DNA of 64,000 nt from Streptomyces sp. CB01881 (GTDB lineage Bacteria > Actinomycetota > Actinomycetes > Streptomycetales > Streptomycetaceae), in NCBI RefSeq assembly GCF_002953255.1, contig NZ_CP026498.1, forward strand, positions 80,728-144,727, given 5' to 3'. Both the position numbers and the translations under genes were made by a program. A model generated the notes under the pieces. It searched no databases. It was given only the letters and a program-made list of their open reading frames with translations, and was not told the DNA's origin. Shown piece after piece: positions 33,398 to 42,050 of this stretch (the stretch's first letter is position 1; each line of letters begins with the position of its first letter).

Positions 33398-35710
33398 GTG
33401 AGCACCAACAGTGACCAGCAGGATCCCCGGGAGGCCGGAGTGGGGCCCGTACCCGAGGCGGATCCGGAGTTCCACCCCTACCACCACCCCGCCGCCGGCT
33501 GGGGCGCGGCGAAGAGCGTGTCCCGCTTCATGGTGCGCGAGGGCGCACTGGTGGACGGCCCGCGGGCGATCATGCGGATGAACCACGAGAACACCGGTTT
33601 CGACTGCCCGGGGTGCGCGTGGCCGGACGACACCAAGGGCCTGCACCTGGACATCTGCGAGAACGGCATCAAGCACGTCACCTGGGAGATGACCCGCAAG
33701 CGGGTCGGACGCGAGTTCTTCGCCGCGCGCTCGGTGACCGAACTGTCCGGGTGGAGCGACTACGACCTGGAGAACCAGGGGCGGCTGACCGAACCGATGG
33801 TCTACGACCCCGAGTCCGACCACTACGTCCCGATCAGCTGGAAGGATGCGTTCGAGGTGGTCGGCCGCGCCCTTCGCGGGCTGGACGACCCGAACCAGGC
33901 CTCCTTCTACACCTCCGGCCGGCTCGGCAACGAGGCCACCTTCCTCTACCAGTTGATGGCCCGCGAACTGGGCACCAACAACCTGCCGGACTGTTCCAAC
34001 ATGTGCCACGAGGCCAGCGGGCGCGCTCTCCAGGCTTCCCTGGGCACCGGAAAGGGGACGGTCGACCTCAAGGACTGGGAGAGCGCCGACGCCCTGTTCA
34101 TCCTGGGCGTCAACGCCGCCTCCAACGCGCCCCGGATGCTCACCGCCCTCGCCGAGGCCTACCACCGCGGCGCGCAGATCGTGCACGTCAATCCGCTCGT
34201 CGAAGCGGCCGCCACCCGGACCATCATCCCCCACGACATGATGGACATGGCCCTGTTCAAGACGACCCGGACCAGCACCCTGAACATCCAGCCGCGCATC
34301 GGCGGTGACATGGCCCTGCTGCGCGGCATGGCCAAGGCGATCCTGGAGCAGTCCGAGTCCGACCCCAGGGCCCTGGACCGGGAGTTCATCGACCGCCACA
34401 CCGCCGGCTTCGACGAGTACCGCGCGTTGTGCGAGGCCACGTCGTGGGAGGAGATCGAGAAGCAGTCCGGGCTGAGCCGCGCCGACGTCCTCAGGGCGGC
34501 ACGCGTGTACGGCGAGGCCGACCGCTCCATCATCAGCTGGTGCCTGGGGCTCACCCAGCACGAGCACGGCGTCGACACCGTCCGGGAGATCGTCAACCTG
34601 CTGCTGCTCCGCGGCAATCTGGGCCGGGAGGGCGCCGGCCCCTCCCCCGTGCGCGGGCACAGCAACGTCCAGGGCAACCGCACCTGCGGCATCGACCACC
34701 GCCCCAGCGGCGAGTTCCTGGACCGCCTCGCCGAGGTCTGCAGGATCCGGCCGCCGCGCGAGCACGGCCTGGACACCGTCAACACCCTCAGGGCGATGCA
34801 CAGCGGTGACGTGAAGGTGTTCGTCGGCATGGGCGGCAACTTCGCGCTCGCTGCGCCCGACACCCCGTACACCTACGCGGCGCTGCGCTCCTGCGAGCTC
34901 ACCGTCCAGGTGAGCACCAAGCTGAACCGCAGCCACGTCGTCCACGGCCGGCAGGCCCTCATCCTGCCGTGCCTCGGCCGTACCGAGAAGGACCACCAGC
35001 GCAGGGGCGTCCAGAGCACGTCGGTCGAGGACTCGATGAGCATGGTCCACCTGTCGGTCGGCATGAAGCGCCCCGCCTCACCGCACCTGCTGTCCGAGCC
35101 GGCCATCGTCGCCGGCATGGCCCGCGCCGCCCTGCCCGACAGCGCGACGCCCTGGGAGTGGTACGTCGAGGACTACGACCGGATCCGCGACACCATGGCC
35201 CAGGCCCTCGACGGCTTCGAGGACTTCAACCGTCGGGTGCGCCTGCCGCTCGGCTTCCGCCTCAAGCAGCCCGCCCGTGAACTGGTCTTCCTGACCCCGT
35301 CCGGGCGCGCCGAGTTCTCCACCGCCGCCCTGCCCGACGTCGTCCCCGCCCCCGGCACCCTGGCCCTGGGCACCATGCGCTCCCACGACCAGTGGAACAC
35401 CACCATCTACTCCGACAACGACCGCTACCGCGGGATCAGGAACCTGCGCACGCTCGTCTTCATGAACCGGGCCGACATGCGCGAGCGCGGCATCGCCGAC
35501 CTCGGGCCGGTCGACATCACGAGCACCGCGAGGGACGGTAGCCGTCGCTCGCTCCACGGCTACCTCGCCATCCCCTACGACATCCCCCGTGGCTGCGCGG
35601 CCGGCTACATGCCGGAGATGAACGTGCTCTGCGCGATCGGCGACCACAGCACCCAGAGCGACCAGCCGATCATGAAGCACCTCAAGGTCACCATCAGCCC
35701 CTCCGCCTGA
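33398..35710 (+). CDS. Molybdopterin oxidoreductase, FdhF/YdeP-type formate dehydrogenase alpha-like
   Basis: A 770-residue cytoplasmic protein; GTG at 33398 behind CGGAGGG. The N-terminus carries NHENTGFDCPGCAWPDD with two Cys and a later CENG, a probable partial Fe-S site. Cys203 in PDCSNMCHEASG occupies the position of the selenocysteine or cysteine Mo ligand of formate dehydrogenases (C-x3-[UC]-H). Downstream come QGNRTCGIDHRPS, FVGMGGNFALAAPDT and KLNRSHVVHG, then a C-terminal molydopterin-binding domain with NDRYRGIRNLR. The substrate may be formate but could be something else, as for YdeP. A LysR gene and FUSC exporter follow. Confidence 0.88.
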   Translation: MSTNSDQQDPREAGVGPVPEADPEFHPYHHPAAGWGAAKSVSRFMVREGALVDGPRAIMRMNHENTGFDCPGCAWPDDTKGLHLDICENGIKHVTWEMTRKRVGREFFAARSVTELSGWSDYDLENQGRLTEPMVYDPESDHYVPISWKDAFEVVGRALRGLDDPNQASFYTSGRLGNEATFLYQLMARELGTNNLPDCSNMCHEASGRALQASLGTGKGTVDLKDWESADALFILGVNAASNAPRMLTALAEAYHRGAQIVHVNPLVEAAATRTIIPHDMMDMALFKTTRTSTLNIQPRIGGDMALLRGMAKAILEQSESDPRALDREFIDRHTAGFDEYRALCEATSWEEIEKQSGLSRADVLRAARVYGEADRSIISWCLGLTQHEHGVDTVREIVNLLLLRGNLGREGAGPSPVRGHSNVQGNRTCGIDHRPSGEFLDRLAEVCRIRPPREHGLDTVNTLRAMHSGDVKVFVGMGGNFALAAPDTPYTYAALRSCELTVQVSTKLNRSHVVHGRQALILPCLGRTEKDHQRRGVQSTSVEDSMSMVHLSVGMKRPASPHLLSEPAIVAGMARAALPDSATPWEWYVEDYDRIRDTMAQALDGFEDFNRRVRLPLGFRLKQPARELVFLTPSGRAEFSTAALPDVVPAPGTLALGTMRSHDQWNTTIYSDNDRYRGIRNLRTLVFMNRADMRERGIADLGPVDITSTARDGSRRSLHGYLAIPYDIPRGCAAGYMPEMNVLCAIGDHSTQSDQPIMKHLKVTISPSA

Positions 35711-35751
35711 CGGCGGGTCGGCCCACTCTCGGTCCGCCGCCCGGCCCGCCG

Positions 35752-37587
35752 TCACCGGACGAACCGCTCCAGGAGGAGATAGGCGCGCTGCTCCGCGGCG
35801 GCGAGCTCGGTCGGGTCGACCTCCGCCGGCCAGAGGTCGCCGGCCGCGGCGTCGTCGGCCTCGCGCAACTCCACCACGGCTGCCGCCAGGTGCGTCTGGA
35901 CGACCGGGAACGACCGCTCCAGGCGGCTCTCCAGCACCTGCTCCGCGTGCTCGGACGCCTCCGTGCACGCGGCCAGCGCGCGCTGCGCCCGGACCGCCGC
36001 CCGGTCGTGGACCACCAGCAGCGCACAGGCCAGCGCGATGCCGATGCCGAGAACACTGCTCAGCACCCGGTCCGTGACGAGGGTCCCGGTGGGCGAGGGG
36101 GCCGCCAGGTCGGTCAGCAGCAGCGCGAGCGGCGTGAGGAAGACGACCCCGAGGCCGTAGTTGCGGGCCACGACGTACTCCAGCAGGAACTCCAGGAGCA
36201 CGATCACCAGCACGAGCGCCACGGGACCGGGGTGCGCGGCCAGCACGCCGAGCGCGAGCACCAGCCCGGCGGCCGTGCCCAGGGTGCGCTGGACGGCGCG
36301 CTGCGCCGCCGTGCGGACATTGACCGAGTGCAGCACCGCGGCGGCGGAGATGGCCGCCCAGTAGGCGTGGCCGAGGCCGAGCGGCAGGGCCGCCCAGCCT
36401 GCCAGCCCGGTGCCGAGTGCCATCCGCAGAGCAGGGACGAGCAGGACCGAGGAGTGGCCGGGGCCGCCCCCGCGCTGCCCCGTCAGCAACTCGGCGGCGC
36501 GAAGCTCGGCGGCGAGCAGCGCGGCGGCACGGCGGGTGGCGGGACCGGCCGGGTCCTGGCCCGGGGCGGCCCGGGTGGCGGCGGCCGGCGGCGACAGCTC
36601 CGACAGGAGCGGCGGCTCCCGGTGGCGACGGCTCACCAGCAGGCGGACCTGGCCACGCAGGTGCTGCGCCAGGCCGGTGACGTCCTCCGGCGGCCGGCGG
36701 CCGGACCCGATCAGCAGCGACCAGGAGAGGTCGGTCAGGCGCACGCAGGTACCGCCCCGGCCGGCGCCCAGCTCGGCGGCCGTCGGAGGCAGGACGTCGA
36801 GCATCCGGTACGCCTGCAGAACGGCGGCGGTCGCCCGGTGTCGGGCGGGCCTGCTCTCGCCCGCCGCCTCCCCGCTCATCGCACCGCCGCCGGTCGCCTC
36901 CCCGCCCACCGCACCGCCGCCGGTCGCCTCCCACAGGTACGTGAGCTCGCGCAGGGCCGCCGCCACGGCGAGCCGCTGCGGACGGTCCGGGTAGACGAAC
37001 CAGCCCGCCACGGCCAGACCCCAGGCCACGGCAGCGCCCAGGGCGGCCAGGCCGGTCTGGGGAAGGACGTCGGCCGGGGCGGGTGCGCCGTTGGCCGCCA
37101 CGGCGAAGGAGAAGAGCAGCAGCACCGCGCCCAGCCCGCCCAGCCGTGCCGCGTCACAGGCGAACTTCGCGATGCCGGCCACCACGGCCATGGCCGCGAT
37201 CACCACGGCGGCGCCCGCTCCCCCGTCCCGTGGATGGGCCCACGCGGCGAGCGCCGAACCGCAGCCCACGCACGCCGTCATGGCCACCGCGACCAGCGCG
37301 AGCACCCGGGCGCGTCGCGCATAGGGCAGGTTGTGGCCGAACGTGGTGGCGAAGGATCCCAGCATCGTGTAGACGGCCTGGTCGGCGTGTCCGGCCAGGG
37401 CCAACGGCACCGCCGGCAACGCCATCGCCAGCGCGGCCCGCAGGGCGAAGGACAGGGCGCCGTCGACGCTCTTCAGGGCGAGCGCGCCCCGCGGGGAGAG
37501 CGCGCGCCGCACCCTGGCAGCCGCACGCCTCCGGCCGCTCCCCCTGGTCCTCAGCACGCGCCGACCCGCTCCTCGTCCCGGATTCAT
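35752..37587 (-). CDS. FUSC family (aromatic acid exporter-like) membrane protein
   Basis: A 611-residue protein, ATG at 37587. Two blocks of hydrophobic helices (about 55-190 and 375-505) with the FUSC pattern TMLGSFATTFGHNLPYARRARVLALV in the first and YWAAISAAAVLHSVNVRTAAQRAVQRTLGTAAGLVL in the second. Between them is a cytoplasmic region with a tandem Gly-rich repeat (ATGGGAVGGEATGGGAMSGE). The family includes AaeB and YccS, exporters of aromatic acids. It is divergent from a LysR gene across a gap with strong inverted repeats, a common inducible-efflux layout, and convergent with the molybdopterin oxidoreductase. Confidence 0.87.
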   Translation of the reverse strand: MNPGRGAGRRVLRTRGSGRRRAAARVRRALSPRGALALKSVDGALSFALRAALAMALPAVPLALAGHADQAVYTMLGSFATTFGHNLPYARRARVLALVAVAMTACVGCGSALAAWAHPRDGGAGAAVVIAAMAVVAGIAKFACDAARLGGLGAVLLLFSFAVAANGAPAPADVLPQTGLAALGAAVAWGLAVAGWFVYPDRPQRLAVAAALRELTYLWEATGGGAVGGEATGGGAMSGEAAGESRPARHRATAAVLQAYRMLDVLPPTAAELGAGRGGTCVRLTDLSWSLLIGSGRRPPEDVTGLAQHLRGQVRLLVSRRHREPPLLSELSPPAAATRAAPGQDPAGPATRRAAALLAAELRAAELLTGQRGGGPGHSSVLLVPALRMALGTGLAGWAALPLGLGHAYWAAISAAAVLHSVNVRTAAQRAVQRTLGTAAGLVLALGVLAAHPGPVALVLVIVLLEFLLEYVVARNYGLGVVFLTPLALLLTDLAAPSPTGTLVTDRVLSSVLGIGIALACALLVVHDRAAVRAQRALAACTEASEHAEQVLESRLERSFPVVQTHLAAAVVELREADDAAAGDLWPAEVDPTELAAAEQRAYLLLERFVR

Positions 37588-37932
37588 CACTCCGCGCACC
37601 TTCCGCGAATTTCCCGGAGAAGTCAAAGAGGGATTACCGATGGCCCGATCGGCGCCGGTTATCCGAAACGATAAGCCATACCTATCGGCTTATCGGCGGC
37701 CCCTCTTTGACTTTTCAGGACGGGCGACGGAAGCTGCTCCCACGCCAGAATTCGGATATTCGCGAACGACACTCGTGAATACCCGGAAATTCGGTGCACC
37801 CTCCGGACGGGGCGGAGAGGGAAAGAGCCGGACCGGATCATGAGCAGCTTCCGCCCCGTCCCACCGAGGCGCCGACCTGTCCCACCGAGGCGCCGACTGG
37901 CGTCCGAGCCGGCGGTCCGGTAGACCCGGGAC
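37588..37932. other. Divergent FUSC-LysR intergenic region
   Basis: A 345-base stretch without genes, with clearly lower GC content than its surroundings. It contains nested inverted repeats (separate entry) and a second AT-rich patch at 37750-37790 with loosely symmetric TATTC/GAATA words, then a duplicated CGTCCCACCGAGGCGCCGA-like word at about 37856-37900. It is the probable control region of both flanking genes. Confidence 0.5.
37620..37713. promoter_or_regulatory. Nested inverted repeats in the FUSC-LysR gap
   Basis: The outer arms AAGTCAAAGAGGG (37620-37632) and CCCTCTTTGACTT (37701-37713) are perfect 13-base complements 68 bases apart. Inside them CGATAAGCC (37669-37677) pairs with GGCTTATCG (37687-37695). 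They could form a cruciform or bind a dimeric or tetrameric regulator such as the LysR protein. Confidence 0.55.
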
Positions 37933-38862
37933 GTGCTGTTCCGTCAACTCGAATACCTGGTGGCCCTCTCCCGGGAGCGCCATTTCGCCCGCGCCGCGCA
38001 GGCCTGTCACGTCTCCCAGCCCGCCCTCTCCGAGGCGATCCGCAAGCTGGAGGAGGAGCTGGACGTCCCGCTGGTCCTCCGCGGCCGCAAGTACGAGGGC
38101 CTCACGCCCGAGGGCGAACGCATCGTCGTGCGGGCGCAGCGGATCCTGGCCGACCGTGACGCCCTCCGGAGCGAGGTCGGCGCCCTGCGCAGCGGGCTGA
38201 GCGGCCGGCTGCGGATCGGGGCCGTCCCGACCGCGTCCGGCGCCGTCGCCCAGCTGACCGGCCCGTTCTGCGCGGCACACCCGCTGGTCACCGTGGAGGT
38301 CAGGGCCGACCTCCAGTCGGAGGAGATCCTCCGGCGGCTGCAGAACTTCGAACTCGACGCCGGAGTCACCTACCTGCACGGAGGCCTCTCCGAGAACCTC
38401 CGGGCCGTTCCGCTGTACGAGGAGCGGTACGTGCTGCTCACCGGCGGCGCCGACAGCCTCGCCCACCGGACCACGGCGACCTGGGCGGAGGCCTCGCAGC
38501 TGCCGCTCTGCCTGCTGACCCCGGCAATGCAGGGCCGCCGGGTGCTGGACGAGCTGTTCGCCGAGACCGGGCTGCGGCCGTCGCCCCGGGTCGAGACCGA
38601 TTCCGTGGCGGCCCTCTTCGCCCACGTCCGGACGGGCAGGTGGGCCAGTATCGTCCCGCACACCTGGCTGCACGTCTTCGGCGTGCCGTACGGCATGCGG
38701 GCGGTGCCGATGACCGGGCCCGCCCGGGCGGTGCCGGTCGGGCTGGTGGTGTCCGCCCGCGAGCCGGGTTCGGTCCTGGCCCGCGCGCTCACGGAGACCG
38801 CCCGCGACACCGACGTAGCCGCCGCCCTGGACCGCCTCCCCGGCGACCCCGGGCCGCAGTAG
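37933..38862 (+). CDS. LysR family transcriptional regulator
   Basis: A 309-residue regulator with a GTG start at 37933. The helix-turn-helix is FRQLEYLVALSRERHFARAAQACHVSQPALSEAIRKLEEEL, the linker GRKYEGLTPEGERIV, and the effector domain (about 95-300) begins GRLRIGAVPTASGAVAQLTG. It is OxyR/CysB-like in layout, but I see no convincing redox Cys pair. It is divergent from the FUSC exporter, which it probably activates; relatives also occur beside FdhF-like oxidoreductases, as here. Confidence 0.9.
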   Translation: MLFRQLEYLVALSRERHFARAAQACHVSQPALSEAIRKLEEELDVPLVLRGRKYEGLTPEGERIVVRAQRILADRDALRSEVGALRSGLSGRLRIGAVPTASGAVAQLTGPFCAAHPLVTVEVRADLQSEEILRRLQNFELDAGVTYLHGGLSENLRAVPLYEERYVLLTGGADSLAHRTTATWAEASQLPLCLLTPAMQGRRVLDELFAETGLRPSPRVETDSVAALFAHVRTGRWASIVPHTWLHVFGVPYGMRAVPMTGPARAVPVGLVVSAREPGSVLARALTETARDTDVAAALDRLPGDPGPQ

Positions 38863-39004
38863 ACGAGCCGCGGTGAACGGACCGCAGCAGGCGAGCCGCG
38901 GTGAACGCGCCGCTGTGGACGAGCCGCAGCAGGCGGGCCGTCGGACGGACATGATGTCGGTGACACCTCATCACCAACCACACCCGACACGTTGCGAGGA
39001 CCAG

Positions 39005-39802
39005 ATGACCGACGCCTCCACCTCCTTCCGGCTCCACCCGGGCGCCCCCGACTCCCCCGTGATCCTGCACGTCCCGCACTCCTCCCGGGACATACCCGCC
39101 GGGGTCCGCGCCGGGATCGTGCTGGACGAGGAGGCGCTCACGCGGGAACTCGACCACATCACCGACGCGCACACGGCGGAGATCGCCGCGAGGGCGGCGG
39201 CCGCGGCGCGCGTCACCCCCTGGCGGTTCGTCAACCGGCTCTCGCGCCTGGTCGTCGACCCCGAACGCTTCCCCGACGAGCGGGAGGAGATGCTGGCGGC
39301 CGGCATGGGCGCGGTCTACACCCGGACCACGCACCGCGAGGCGCTCCGTCCGGAGGACTTCGACGGCCGGCCGTTGCTGGAGCGCTACTTCCACCCGTAC
39401 GCGGAGGCGGTGACGGCCGCGGTCGAGGAGCGTCTCGAAGCGGTCGGTCGCGCGGTGGTCATCGACGTCCACTCGTACCCGACGAAGGCCCTGCCGTACG
39501 AGCTCCACGGCGAGGGGCCCAGGCCGCCGGTCTGTCTCGGCACGGACCCGTTCCACACGCCCGCCGCGCTGCTCGACGCGGCGCGGCAGGCGTTCGCGGG
39601 CTTCGGCGGCATCGGCCTCGACAGCCCGTTCGCGGGGACGTACGTGCCCCTGCGGCACTACGGGAAGGCTGCGAACGTCAGCGCCCTCATGGTGGAGATC
39701 CGCCGCGACCTCTACATGGACGAGCCCGGGGGCCCCGCCGGCCCCGGGCTCGACGCGCTGGCGGACGCGCTGGCCGACCTCGTCGGGCGGCTCTCCGGCT
39801 GA
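39005..39802 (+). CDS. N-formylglutamate amidohydrolase family protein
   Basis: A 265-residue protein, ATG at 39005 (GCGAGGACCAG upstream). Family signatures: VILHVPHSSRDIP at the N-terminus, DHITDAHTAEIA, NRLSRLVVDPERFPDEREEM, TRTTHREALRP, VVIDVHSYPTKALPYE and MVEIRRDLYMDEPGG. Members hydrolyse N-formylglutamate in the last step of one histidine degradation route, but many act on other N-formyl or N-acyl amino acids. No histidine-use genes are adjacent. A preceding gap of 140 bases holds a duplicated GAGCCGCGGTGAACG word. Confidence 0.85.
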   Translation: MTDASTSFRLHPGAPDSPVILHVPHSSRDIPAGVRAGIVLDEEALTRELDHITDAHTAEIAARAAAAARVTPWRFVNRLSRLVVDPERFPDEREEMLAAGMGAVYTRTTHREALRPEDFDGRPLLERYFHPYAEAVTAAVEERLEAVGRAVVIDVHSYPTKALPYELHGEGPRPPVCLGTDPFHTPAALLDAARQAFAGFGGIGLDSPFAGTYVPLRHYGKAANVSALMVEIRRDLYMDEPGGPAGPGLDALADALADLVGRLSG

Positions 39803-39857
39803 CCCGGGGGCCGGGGGCCCGCGGCCTACTGGCTGACGGGCCTCCGGGCCCCGCGAC

Positions 39858-40925
39858 CTACTGGATGCTCCAGCCGTGCGGATGGCCGGGGTCGGCGGGG
39901 CAGGCGAAGACGTTGAGCTCGCCCCAGCGGCCGACGGTCACCTCGGTGGGCGTGGCGTACCGGTGTGCCGGCAGGTCGCGTTCCTCCAGTGGTTTCCAGC
40001 TGCCGCTGCCGCCGTCCCACTCCGAGCTGTCGACGGTGAGCAGCAGGTGCATCGGTGTCTCGCAGGCCCGGCAGTCCATGGGGCCCGGGTCGGTCGTGTG
40101 CCAGGAGGCGAAGCCGCCGGCGCGCCAGCCGGGCGGGATGGAGAGGTCGTACTGGTAGCGGGCCGACCGGTCCGCGCCTTCGTCCGCCGACTCCTCGGCG
40201 TGCTCTTCGCGGTTCTCCTCGGCGGCCTCCTCCTCGGCCTCCTCCCGAGCGTCCTCCCAGGCGTGGATCCGGGCGCACAGGTCCTCGGGCAGGAGGCCGG
40301 CGAACGGGTACGTGGCCACCTGCTCCGGGTGCAGCACGCACGGCTCGGGCACGTACCCGTCGAAGCCGACCACCTGCGGCTGCGGCGGCGCGGCCAGCAC
40401 CTCGGCCACCTCCCGGGAACGACGCCAGCGCAGGTCGAGGTGCATGCCGTAGCCGGTCGGGCCGTGCAGGTCGAAGGGGCACCAGAAGACCTGGAGCAGG
40501 TCGCAGCCGTCCGGTCCGGCCGACAGGTCGGGGAGGTCCCGGCGGTACAGCTGGGCCAGGCCGATCAACGGCGTCGGGGCGGCCGCGTCCTCCGGTTCGA
40601 GCCGGTACTCCCGCCTGAGTTCACCCAGGAGCTGCCGCTCCTCGTCGGTGGGGCCCGACGAGGGGTCGCGGGCCCAGGCCGTGTCCAGCACCTGACGGTA
40701 GCGGTGGATGTCGGCCGGGCGCCTGCCGCGGCGGCGGCCGTGCGGCTGGGGGCACACCGGCCACGGCTCGTCCGCCGGCCACAGCAGCGGCCCTCCGATG
40801 TGGCTGGCCGTCGCCTCCGGGCGGCCCGGCCGCGGGTGGAGCCGGGTGGTGGTGCCCCGGTGGGCGGCCAGTTCCGGGAAGAGCGCCTCGACGTCGAGCG
40901 GGCGCGGCGGGGTGGTCCTCGTCAT
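39858..40925 (-). CDS. DUF1963/YwqG-like hypothetical protein
   Basis: A 355-residue protein, ATG at 40925. Motifs such as ASHIGGPLLWPADEPWPVCPQPHG, PTPLIGLAQLYRRDLPD and LLQVFWCPFDLHG fit the YwqG-like (DUF1963) beta-rich family of unknown function. A highly acidic insert of about 30 residues (near 240-268, Glu/Ala/Asp) and a late CRACETPMHLLLTVDSSEWDGG segment follow. Cys in CRAC and FACPADPGHPHGW might bind metal. Expressed alone, divergent from the DUF3592-like gene. Confidence 0.65.
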   Translation of the reverse strand: MTRTTPPRPLDVEALFPELAAHRGTTTRLHPRPGRPEATASHIGGPLLWPADEPWPVCPQPHGRRRGRRPADIHRYRQVLDTAWARDPSSGPTDEERQLLGELRREYRLEPEDAAAPTPLIGLAQLYRRDLPDLSAGPDGCDLLQVFWCPFDLHGPTGYGMHLDLRWRRSREVAEVLAAPPQPQVVGFDGYVPEPCVLHPEQVATYPFAGLLPEDLCARIHAWEDAREEAEEEAAEENREEHAEESADEGADRSARYQYDLSIPPGWRAGGFASWHTTDPGPMDCRACETPMHLLLTVDSSEWDGGSGSWKPLEERDLPAHRYATPTEVTVGRWGELNVFACPADPGHPHGWSIQ

Positions 40926-41055
40926 GGTGACGACCCTAGACAGCCGCTGCGCCCGCCGTCCGGCCACCCCCGGCGGCGGGCGGCAGTCCCCACCCTCGGA
41001 TGGCTGCCCATGACCCACCATCTCCACGGCGATCGCCCCTGTCCGACACCTCCGA

Positions 41056-41085
41056 CCCGGCCCGAGGCCCGCCCCTCGGGCCGGG
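41056..41085. promoter_or_regulatory. Perfect 12-base-arm hairpin between divergent genes
   Basis: CCCGGCCCGAGG (41056-41067) and CCTCGGGCCGGG (41074-41085) with a 6-base loop, located in the promoter gap between the YwqG-like and DUF3592-like genes where no gene ends. It may be an attenuator in the leader of the DUF3592-like gene or a decoy terminator of an unseen short transcript. Confidence 0.4.
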
Positions 41086-41200
41086 ATCTCCACAACTTCG
41101 CTACAAGAACGCCGGGTTACTCCCCTATCGGCCACCTCCCTGGAAGCATCTCTGCTGGGCATCGGGGAGGTGCCCGTGGACGCGATCGATGGGGGTTGCG

Positions 41201-41914
41201 ATGAACACTCGGATCAGCGACGCGAAGCCTCCGGCCCGGCCCCGGCCCCGGCCCCGGCCCTCCGGAGCGGTCACCCGCGCACTGACGAAGGGCCTGTTCC
41301 TCCTGGCAGGACTGGCCACCACCGTTCTCGGCTTCAGCTGGTTCGTCGACGCGAACGACGCGGTGGGCGCCTACCGCACCGCCCCGGTGTGCGGCACGGC
41401 GGCGCACACGCCCGGCACGGACTGCGTGCGGCGCGAGACCGGCAAGGTGACGGCCAGGAAAACCGGCACCGGCGGCGAGTCCACCACCTACACGCTGACC
41501 GTGGCACGCGAGACGGCCCCCGGGCACAGCTACACGGTCGACTCGGAGTTCTACTACGACGCGACAATCGGCGTGGACGTGGAGCTGGCGGTCTTCCGGG
41601 GGCAGGTGGCCGAGGTCTCCTACCACGGGCACCGCGCCCAGAACCCGGGCACGCCCTGGCTGACCTCCCTTGAGGTGGCCCTCCTGGTCGGCCTGGGATC
41701 GGCACTCACCGCCACCGGCGTGTCCTGGTCACGGCTGGGCCTGAAACCGGCCCCCTTCTATTTCTCCATCGCCGTCTTCGTCGCCGTCATGGCCTTCCTC
41801 GGCTGCCTCGTCTTCGTCACGTCGCAAGAGCCGCTCGCCGCCACCCTGGCCGTCCCCGTCCTCGGCTGGCTGCTCATGACCGCCTGCGCCACGGTGGCCA
41901 CCTGGGACGGCTGA
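41201..41914 (+). CDS. DUF3592-like membrane protein
   Basis: A 237-residue protein, ATG at 41201 (a GGGGGTTGCG site precedes). The N-terminal ARPRPRPRPS repeat is followed by a first transmembrane segment (LFLLAGLATTVLGFSWFV), an extracytoplasmic domain with paired Cys (PVCGTAAHTPGTDCVRRE) and VEVAVFRGQVAEVSYHG-like strands, then three C-terminal transmembrane segments. The layout fits DUF3592-type proteins. Function unknown; streptomycetes encode many of them as single genes. Confidence 0.7.
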   Translation: MNTRISDAKPPARPRPRPRPSGAVTRALTKGLFLLAGLATTVLGFSWFVDANDAVGAYRTAPVCGTAAHTPGTDCVRRETGKVTARKTGTGGESTTYTLTVARETAPGHSYTVDSEFYYDATIGVDVELAVFRGQVAEVSYHGHRAQNPGTPWLTSLEVALLVGLGSALTATGVSWSRLGLKPAPFYFSIAVFVAVMAFLGCLVFVTSQEPLAATLAVPVLGWLLMTACATVATWDG

Positions 41915-42050
41915 GGGCGCTGGTCCCACCCGGCGACCATGACCCCACACCCATCTGCGCGAGCTCTCACCAGCTCCGGCGAAGCACCAGAGGAGAACGG
42001 GCTGTATCCCTTGAACTACCAGAGGCCCGGCGGCCGTCGGCGACGCTCGG

